A DNA stretch of 5,850 nucleotides, taken from assembly GCA_902478985.1 (NCBI GenBank), contig CABSNH010000103.1:1-5850 (forward strand), read 5' to 3'. Position numbers and translations under genes: made by a program. Shown here piece after piece: positions 1-4,430 of the stretch. The notes beneath the pieces are model-generated. The model made no database searches. It was not told the DNA's origin and saw only the letters and a list, made by a program, of their open reading frames with translations. Numbering within the stretch: the first letter of the stretch is position 1; every line of letters begins with the position of its first letter. Origin of the DNA: an uncultured Collinsella sp. (lineage in GTDB: Bacteria; Actinomycetota; Coriobacteriia; Coriobacteriales; Coriobacteriaceae).

Positions 1-391
1 CAAATCCACCAATGTCCTCGGAGGGGCCTCCTTGGCCAGGACAATCGAGAGCAATGAGCGCCATGCCCATGCCAGCAAACGACGCCTGCTCAAACCAGCT
101 GCGGCTCGCACCCGGATATCCATGGAACTGAAGTACCAGCGGCACGGGCTCCTCCGAGACCGGCTTGAGATACTTGGCATGCAGGCGTGCACCACACATG
201 CCGGTAAACCAGAGGTCGAAAAACCGACAGGTCGCGGAATCCGCAACCGAAGCCGCCTCAATCGCGTAGTCGAGCTCGACGGCGTCGGCCTCGGCCATGC
301 GGTCCTTCCAAAAGAGATCAAAATCCGATGGACGGGGCATAGCGCCTCGATATTCACCAAATTGCTGTTGTAGCTCCTGAGCACTTGGCAT
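1..391 (-). CDS. Acetyl xylan esterase / cephalosporin-C deacetylase family (CE7) hydrolase, N-terminal part
   Basis: Reading the minus strand from ATG at 391 gives 130 residues that run off the left edge; the remaining part, with the expected catalytic Ser, Asp and His, is outside the window. The segment DFDLFW (residues 23-28), followed later by LVLQFHGYPG (85-94) and ALDCPGQGG (114-122), matches the N-terminal layout of CE7 esterases: a DFxxFW helix, a beta strand with an HGY/IGY oxyanion-side motif, then the strand carrying the RGQ motif. The family normally removes acetyl groups from xylo-oligosaccharides or cephalosporin C in the cytoplasm, and no signal peptide is visible here. The start is favoured because the 22 residues before DFxxFW match the length seen in Bacillus Cah and Thermotoga AXE as I recall them. 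The only ribosome-binding-like stretch (AAAGG) is about 15 bases away, so a start at Met18 (340) is possible. The CE7 Arg of RGQ is Pro118 here. The gene starts 80 bases after the upstream ATPase stop and a hairpin lies between, so co-transcription is uncertain. Confidence 0.82.
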   Translation of the reverse strand, partial: MPSAQELQQQFGEYRGAMPRPSDFDLFWKDRMAEADAVELDYAIEAASVADSATCRFFDLWFTGMCGARLHAKYLKPVSEEPVPLVLQFHGYPGASRSWFEQASFAGMGMALIALDCPGQGGPSEDIGGF

Positions 392-427
392 GGCTCGTGA
401 ACCCAGCCTTTCGAAATCGCAACGGAG

Positions 428-455
428 GTGCGCCCGGTAAGGGAACCGGGCGCAC
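428..455 (-). terminator. GC-rich hairpin after the transporter operon, probable terminator
   Basis: Two perfect 11-base arms (428-438 GTGCGCCCGGT and 445-455 ACCGGGCGCAC) are separated by a 6-base loop. The hairpin begins 16 bases after the TAG stop of the last ATPase gene, which is the usual place for an intrinsic terminator. In the minus-strand transcript the stem is followed by CUCCGUUG, a poor U-tract, so termination may be partial and let some transcripts continue into the esterase gene. The plus-strand direction has a purine-rich tail and would not work as a classical terminator. Confidence 0.6.
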
Positions 456-471
456 GGGAGGGAAAGCGAGG

Positions 472-1299
472 CTACTCGCCGAGCTTGGGATGCAGCAGCG
501 ACGGCGCAGCGCCGAGCAGCATCTTGGTGTAGGGGTCCTGAGGGTGCTGGAAGACCTGCTTGGCCTCGCCCTGCTCGACGATCTTGCCGCCATTCATAAC
601 GATGATGTCGTCAGAGATATAGCGGACCGTCTGGATGTCATGGCTGATGAACACCATGGCCAGGCCGAGCTCCTTCTTAAGGTCGGTCAGCAGGTTCAGA
701 ATCTGCGCGCGGACCGAAACGTCCAGAGCCGAGGTGGGCTCGTCGGCGATGATGGCATCGGGGTTCAGCGACAGGGCACGGGCAATTGCGACGCGCTGGC
801 GCTGGCCGCCCGAAAGCTGGCCGGGAAGAACCTCGGCGGCGGAGCTGGGCAGACCGGTGAGCTCCAAGAGCTCCTTGACACGCTTCTCCTGCTCGGCCTC
901 GGTACCCAGGTTGTGGACGCGCATGGGGTCGAGCAGTTGCTCGCGAACGACCATGCGGGGATTGAGCGCCGTGGCCGGGTTCTGGAACACGACCGAGATG
1001 ACGCGACCCATGTGGCGACGGTCCTCGGCGGTACGTTTGGTAACGTCCTTGCCCTTAAAGTAGACCTTGCCGCTCGTGGGGGCCTGCAGGCCGCACATGA
1101 CGTTGGCGGTGGTGGACTTTCCGCAACCGGACTCGCCGACGATGCCGATGGTCTGTCCGGGCATGAGCTTAATCGTTACACCCTGGACGGCGTGAACCAG
1201 GTTGGGGTGCAGAATCGAGCCGGTACGGGTCCTAAAGGTGACGTGGACGTCATCAAGGAAGATGATCGGCTCGACGCCGTTGACTGCGGTCTCGCTCAT
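472..1299 (-). CDS. DppF/OppF-type ABC transporter ATP-binding protein
   Basis: This 275-residue cytoplasmic ATPase hydrolyses ATP to drive solute import, pairing with the ATPase half of the upstream fusion protein. Visible motifs are Walker A GESGCGKS (55-62), Q-loop Gln106 in VFQNP, signature LSGGQ (162-166), Walker B ending in Asp186-Glu187, D-loop ALD (191-193) and switch His220. The VFQNPATALNPRM run and the C-terminal HPQDPYTKMLLGA (252-264) are typical of the oligopeptide/dipeptide (oligo_HPY) subfamily. All catalytic residues are present. It is shorter than many DppF/OppF proteins (often above 300 residues) because the C-terminal extension stops soon after the HPY segment. ATG at 1299 directly follows the TAG of the upstream gene, with a perfect ribosome binding site inside that gene's end, so the two are almost certainly translationally coupled. 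The substrate is not readable from this subunit, so no Dpp or Opp symbol is assigned. Confidence 0.95.
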   Translation of the reverse strand: MSETAVNGVEPIIFLDDVHVTFRTRTGSILHPNLVHAVQGVTIKLMPGQTIGIVGESGCGKSTTANVMCGLQAPTSGKVYFKGKDVTKRTAEDRRHMGRVISVVFQNPATALNPRMVVREQLLDPMRVHNLGTEAEQEKRVKELLELTGLPSSAAEVLPGQLSGGQRQRVAIARALSLNPDAIIADEPTSALDVSVRAQILNLLTDLKKELGLAMVFISHDIQTVRYISDDIIVMNGGKIVEQGEAKQVFQHPQDPYTKMLLGAAPSLLHPKLGE

Positions 1300-3315
1300 C
1301 TACATCACCTCCGCGTGAGGGGTCAAACCATTTGCCTTGAGCACCTCGTCGGGGAGCTCGGAATAGAAGTGCTCGGTGCCGGGCACGCGCTTGAAGACCG
1401 GACGGGTGTCCAGGCCAATGCGCGGATGGCTCGAGCGGGGTGCGAAGCGATCGCCCTTGGGGAAATCGCGCGGGCTCGGAACGGCGCCGGGCACCTGGTG
1501 CAGGCGGCCCGAACCGCTCTCGATGGACAGGACGGAACCCAGAAGACCGCGAGTGTACTCGTGAATCGGGTTGGTGAGCAGCTCCTTGGTGGGCGCCTGC
1601 TCGATAACCTGACCGGCGTACATAACCGTGATGTTATGAGCGACCTCGGCGACCAGTGCCAGGTCGTGCGAAACGAAGATCATGGCAAAGCCGAGCTTGG
1701 CCTGAAGGTCGTTAAGCAGCTTGATGACCTGCTTCTGGACGGTAACGTCCAGAGCGGTCGTAGGCTCGTCGCAAATGACCAGCTTGGGGTCGCGGGTAAG
1801 GGCCATAGCGATCAGAACGCGCTGACGCTGACCACCGGAAAGCTCGTGCGGATAGCTCTCGAGCGTACGCTTGGGGTCGAGACCCACGAGCTCCAGGAGT
1901 TCCTCGGCGCTACGGGTGCCGCCACGCTTGGTGAGCTGCTTCATTTGGGCGGAAATGAGCATGGAGGGGTTGAGCGAGGACAGGGCGTCCTGATAGACCA
2001 TGGCGATATCGGTACCGCGCAGGCCGAACCACTCCTTCTTGCTCATCTTGAGCAGATCGCGGCCCTCCCAGAGAACCTCACCGGAAAGGTGCTCGTCATC
2101 GTCGGTCAGGCCCATGATGGCCAGCGTGGTGATGGACTTACCGCAGCCGGACTCGCCTACCAGGCCCATGGTCTGGCCGGGACGGACATCAAAGTTGACG
2201 TGGTCGACGACGTTGATATCACCGTGGTGCTCAAACTGGATGCAGAAATCACGGACCGAAAGGATCGGCTCAACGGACTCATCGGGCACATGGCGGTCGT
2301 TACGCTTGAGCTCGACATCGCGCAGGGCGCCAAGACGGGCGGACAGGGACTGAGCCTGCTCCTTGTAAGCGCGAACGGGGTCGGAGACCAGCAGGTCGGC
2401 CTCGCGGCGCTTGGAGGAATCGGTCGGATCCAGGGCGGCGGAGGGAGCAGCGGCCATGGCGTCGGTAATGCCCTCGGAGAGGATGTTGAGCGCCAGGCAG
2501 GTGATCATGATAGCCAGACCCGGGAACAGCGCCTGCCACCAACGGCCAGCGAGCACGCCGCCGCGGGCGTCGGCGAGGATGTTGCCCCAGGTAGCGGTGG
2601 GCTCCTGGATACCAGCGCCGATAAAGGTCAGCGAGGCCTCGAAGATGATGGCGTCGGCGACCAGGGTAACGGTGAAGACCATGATCGGGGCGATGCAGTT
2701 ACGCAGAACATGCTTGATCAAAATCCACGGAGCCTTGGCGCCGGAAACGATGACCGCGCGGACATAGTCCTCGCCGTACTCGGACACGATGTTGGCGCGC
2801 ACGATACGGGCAATCTGCGGAGTGTACATAAAGCCGATGGCGAAGATGATCGACGGCACGGAGTTGCCCAGGATGGAGACGAAGACGGCAGCGAGGGCGA
2901 TGCCCGGGATGGACATGATGATGTCCAGGATGCGCATAATCGCCTCGGAAACGGACTTGCGCGAAACCGCCGCGAGGGCGCCCACGACCGAGCCGCAAAC
3001 CAGAGCCATGGCAGTGGCGCCAAAGCCGATGATCAGCGAGTAACGGCCACCGTAGAGCATACGCGAAAGGATGTCGCGGCCCTTATCGTCGGTACCGAAG
3101 ATAAATCCGTTGCCGGGAGCCTGGCGAGCAGTGAAAATCTCGACCGGGCTATAGGGGGCAAGAAGGGGCGCCAGAATCGCGGTCAAGGCGACCAGCACCA
3201 GCACGACGGCGGCAATCTTAGAAGACAGCGTCATCTTCTTCCAGCCACCGAGCTTGAGCCCCTTGGAGGCAGCTTTCTCGAGCTGCTCGGTTTGCTTCTC
3301 TCGAATCTTTACCAT
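1300..3315 (-). CDS. Fused DppC/OppC-type permease and DppD/OppD-type ATPase
   Basis: One uninterrupted 671-residue frame carries two subunits that are usually separate. Residues 1-28 are a charged cytoplasmic tail. Residues 29-57 are an OppC_N-like first membrane helix ending APYSP. FGTDDKGRD (73-81) is a typical DppC motif. A BPD-type permease domain follows to about residue 286, with further hydrophobic helices near 92-117, 125-150, 153-173, 207-232 and 259-281, and the ATPase-docking EAA loop at about 184-211 (YVRAVIVSGA onward). A hydrophilic linker (about 287-345) leads to the ATPase: Walker A GESGCGKS (387-394), Q-loop Gln442, LSGGQ (492-496), Walker B ending Asp516-Glu517, ALD (521-523), His550. 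The oligo_HPY tail starts at NPIHEYTRGLLGS (582-594). The cysteines that bind an iron-sulfur cluster in many DppD/OppD tails are absent. ATG at 3315 is 3 bases after the upstream permease stop, with a weak AGGA 11 bases before it. I found no convincing internal start for a separate ATPase. Both halves appear functional. Confidence 0.94.
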   Translation of the reverse strand: MVKIREKQTEQLEKAASKGLKLGGWKKMTLSSKIAAVVLVLVALTAILAPLLAPYSPVEIFTARQAPGNGFIFGTDDKGRDILSRMLYGGRYSLIIGFGATAMALVCGSVVGALAAVSRKSVSEAIMRILDIIMSIPGIALAAVFVSILGNSVPSIIFAIGFMYTPQIARIVRANIVSEYGEDYVRAVIVSGAKAPWILIKHVLRNCIAPIMVFTVTLVADAIIFEASLTFIGAGIQEPTATWGNILADARGGVLAGRWWQALFPGLAIMITCLALNILSEGITDAMAAAPSAALDPTDSSKRREADLLVSDPVRAYKEQAQSLSARLGALRDVELKRNDRHVPDESVEPILSVRDFCIQFEHHGDINVVDHVNFDVRPGQTMGLVGESGCGKSITTLAIMGLTDDDEHLSGEVLWEGRDLLKMSKKEWFGLRGTDIAMVYQDALSSLNPSMLISAQMKQLTKRGGTRSAEELLELVGLDPKRTLESYPHELSGGQRQRVLIAMALTRDPKLVICDEPTTALDVTVQKQVIKLLNDLQAKLGFAMIFVSHDLALVAEVAHNITVMYAGQVIEQAPTKELLTNPIHEYTRGLLGSVLSIESGSGRLHQVPGAVPSPRDFPKGDRFAPRSSHPRIGLDTRPVFKRVPGTEHFYSELPDEVLKANGLTPHAEVM
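1305..1312 (-). promoter_or_regulatory. Perfect Shine-Dalgarno for the last ATPase gene
   Basis: The minus strand reads GGAGGTGA here, fully complementary to the usual 16S rRNA 3' end (UCACCUCC). The GGAGG core is 8 bases from the ATG at 1299. It lies within the last codons of the permease-ATPase fusion gene, so ribosomes finishing that gene would be well placed to reinitiate. It fixes 1299 as the start. Confidence 0.88.
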
Positions 3316-3318
3316 AAT

Positions 3319-4275
3319 CTACACCGTCCTGATGCGCGGGTTGATGAGCAGGTAGAGCATGTCAACCACGATGTTGATGATGATGAAGGCAAGAGCAACG
3401 ACGATGACGACGCCCTGAACCAGGTTCGCCTCGTTGCCCTGAACGCCCTGCAGAATCGCAGTACCCATGCCGGGGAGGTTGAAGATGACCTCGATGACGA
3501 CGGCGCCGCCCATAAGGTAACCGATCTTAAGACCGAGGGTGGTGACCGGGGTGATCAGCGCGTTGCGCAAAACGTTGATGCCGACGACGACCTTCTCGGG
3601 AACGCCGGCGCCGCGGGCCATACGGACATAGTCCTTATCGAGCTCCTCGACCATGGCCGTACGCACGATACGAGTCATCTGGCCCGTCAGCGGGAATGCC
3701 AGAGCGATAGCGGGCATGATCATACGTCCCAGATAGCCAGCCGGGTTGGTGGTGAAGTGAGGCAGAGCACCGGACGCCGGGAGCACCTTAAGGTAGGAAG
3801 AGAACAGCAGGATCAACAGAACGGCAAGCCAGAACGACGGGGTTGCCAAGCCGGCGATGGAGAAGACGCGGATCACTTGGTCCGGCCATTTATCGCGATA
3901 CAGTGCCGCGATGACGCCGAGCAAAAACGAGACGACCGCGCCGATGGCTAGACCGATGAAGGTCAGCTGCATCGTGACGGGCAGGGCCGTGGAGATGCGC
4001 TTGGCAACAGAGTTGCGAGCAGCACCATAGGTGCCCATGTCACCATGGATCAGATCGCCCATGTAGCGCACGTAGCGCACGGGCCAGGGGTCGTCCAGAC
4101 CATACTTCTCATGGTACTCGGCAACCGCCTCGGGCGAGGCACCGTCACCCAACGCCGTATAGGCGGGGTCGGTCTTGGAGAACGACATAAGGAAGAACAC
4201 CAGGACGGTGACGCCCAATGCCATGATCGGCAGCGCCACGAGACGCCTTCCAATCAAACGTAGAAAGTTGTTCAC
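3319..4275 (-). CDS. DppB/OppB-type ABC transporter permease
   Basis: This 318-residue inner-membrane protein would form the transport channel with the permease half of the downstream fusion. It has an N-terminal helix (about 10-31), an extracytoplasmic stretch with the usual KYGLDDPWPVRYVRYM and GDMGTY-type motifs (57-83), then hydrophobic helices near 98-125, 134-160, 185-200, 247-265 and 288-312. The cytoplasmic EAA loop is at about 214-245 (DKDYVRMARGAGVPEKVV onward), and FNLPGMG (265-271) and NPRIR (312-316) are characteristic of the family. Length is normal. I chose GTG at 4275 because AAAGGGGAG lies just ahead of it and the family's N-terminus begins at this point; a TTG at 4308 would extend it by 11 residues (VLPTKERGENV) that overlap the ribosome binding site. 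The stop is TAG, 3 bases before the fusion gene's ATG and in the same reading frame. Confidence 0.94.
   Translation of the reverse strand: MNNFLRLIGRRLVALPIMALGVTVLVFFLMSFSKTDPAYTALGDGASPEAVAEYHEKYGLDDPWPVRYVRYMGDLIHGDMGTYGAARNSVAKRISTALPVTMQLTFIGLAIGAVVSFLLGVIAALYRDKWPDQVIRVFSIAGLATPSFWLAVLLILLFSSYLKVLPASGALPHFTTNPAGYLGRMIMPAIALAFPLTGQMTRIVRTAMVEELDKDYVRMARGAGVPEKVVVGINVLRNALITPVTTLGLKIGYLMGGAVVIEVIFNLPGMGTAILQGVQGNEANLVQGVVIVVALAFIIINIVVDMLYLLINPRIRTV
4063..4080 (-). repeat. Direct tandem repeat of 9 bases inside the permease gene
   Basis: GTAGCGCAC on the plus strand occurs twice in a row and encodes the in-frame repeat Val-Arg-Tyr-Val-Arg-Tyr (residues 66-71 of the DppB-type permease). 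DppB/OppB proteins often carry similar residues here, so it is probably ordinary coding sequence. Confidence 0.5.
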
Positions 4276-4280
4276 GTTCT

Positions 4281-4289
4281 CTCCCCTTT
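4281..4289 (-). promoter_or_regulatory. Shine-Dalgarno deciding the GTG start of the permease gene
   Basis: The minus strand reads AAAGGGGAG, ending 5 bases before GTG at 4275. It is the only purine-rich ribosome-binding-like stretch in this gap and lies inside the extension that a TTG start at 4308 would create, so it supports the GTG start. Confidence 0.75.
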
Positions 4290-4310
4290 CTTTTGTCGGT
4301 AGGACCAACT

Positions 4311-4338
4311 GGTATATGAGTATGGATACTCATTACAA
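4311..4338 (-). promoter_or_regulatory. Candidate internal promoter for the permease and ATPase genes
   Basis: On the minus strand TTGTAA (4338-4333) and TATACC (4316-4311) are separated by 16 bases, resembling -35 and -10 boxes with 4 of 6 consensus matches each. Transcription would begin near 4304, leaving a leader of about 30 bases that includes the ribosome binding site. This is an AT-rich island in a GC-rich window. The call is inference from box similarity, spacing and the palindrome between the boxes; the operon's main promoter should lie upstream of the binding-protein gene, outside the window. Confidence 0.42.
4316..4333. promoter_or_regulatory. Perfect 18-bp palindrome, candidate operator
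   Basis: ATGAGTAT-GG-ATACTCAT is a perfect inverted repeat with 8-base arms and a 2-base centre. It fills the spacer between the candidate -35 and -10 boxes, where a bound repressor would block RNA polymerase. The length and symmetry suit a dimeric helix-turn-helix regulator, but I cannot name the family and no regulator gene is in the window. It could also form a small RNA hairpin, though a 2-base loop is sterically poor. Confidence 0.5.
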
Positions 4339-4370
4339 GACCCGAGCGACATCGAGGCCGCCCGGGTCTT
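4337..4370 (-). terminator. Stem-loop between the binding-protein and permease genes
   Basis: AAGACCCG (4337-4344) pairs perfectly with CGGGTCTT (4363-4370) across an 18-base loop in which GCG/CGC (4346-4348 with 4359-4361) could pair further. On the minus-strand transcript the stem is followed by GUAAUG, a weak tail; on the plus strand it is followed by TTGTTTC, a better U-tract, but no plus-strand gene precedes it. In binding-protein-dependent ABC operons a stem-loop here commonly terminates part of the transcripts or protects the 3' end of the binding-protein message, making that protein more abundant than the membrane parts. That role is inferred. Confidence 0.55.
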
Positions 4371-4416
4371 TGTTTCAACTATGAGGACGTTGCCTTACGA
4401 CCGACGCCCCACATAT

Positions 4417-4430
4417 GACTCAAGCGAGTC
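4417..4430 (-). repeat. Small inverted repeat right after the binding-protein stop
   Basis: GACTC-AAGC-GAGTC forms a 5-base-pair stem with a 4-base loop directly next to the TAA stop at 4431-4433. It is short and has no U-tract, so it is at most an accessory 3'-end structure ahead of the larger stem-loop. Confidence 0.35.

Noticed and set aside
32..373. A 113-residue plus-strand open frame
   Set aside because: It overlaps the minus-strand CE7 esterase, which has clear family motifs; the plus-strand product has none.
392..427. A separate promoter for the esterase gene
   Set aside because: A TTGCGA-like box can be found but no acceptable -10 box at the right spacing before the ATG at 391.
2287..2289. 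Internal GTG (Val343 of the fusion) as start of a separate ATPase
   Set aside because: No ribosome binding site lies just upstream and the frame from the permease is unbroken.
385..3951. A 1188-residue plus-strand open frame
   Set aside because: It is the exact antisense register of three recognisable ABC transporter genes, its translation is rich in Asp, Gly, His and Gln with no recognisable domain, and no ribosome binding site precedes its start.
4276..4308. TTG at 4308 as an earlier start of the B permease
   Set aside because: It would place the AAAGGGGAG ribosome binding site inside the coding region and add 11 non-family residues; GTG at 4275 has proper spacing.
4379..4414. An 11-codon minus-strand frame (MWGVGRKATSS) in the gap after the binding protein
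   Set aside because: No Shine-Dalgarno precedes its ATG, it is very short, and it overlaps only the gap before the stem-loop; no sign of a regulatory leader peptide such as repeated rare codons.
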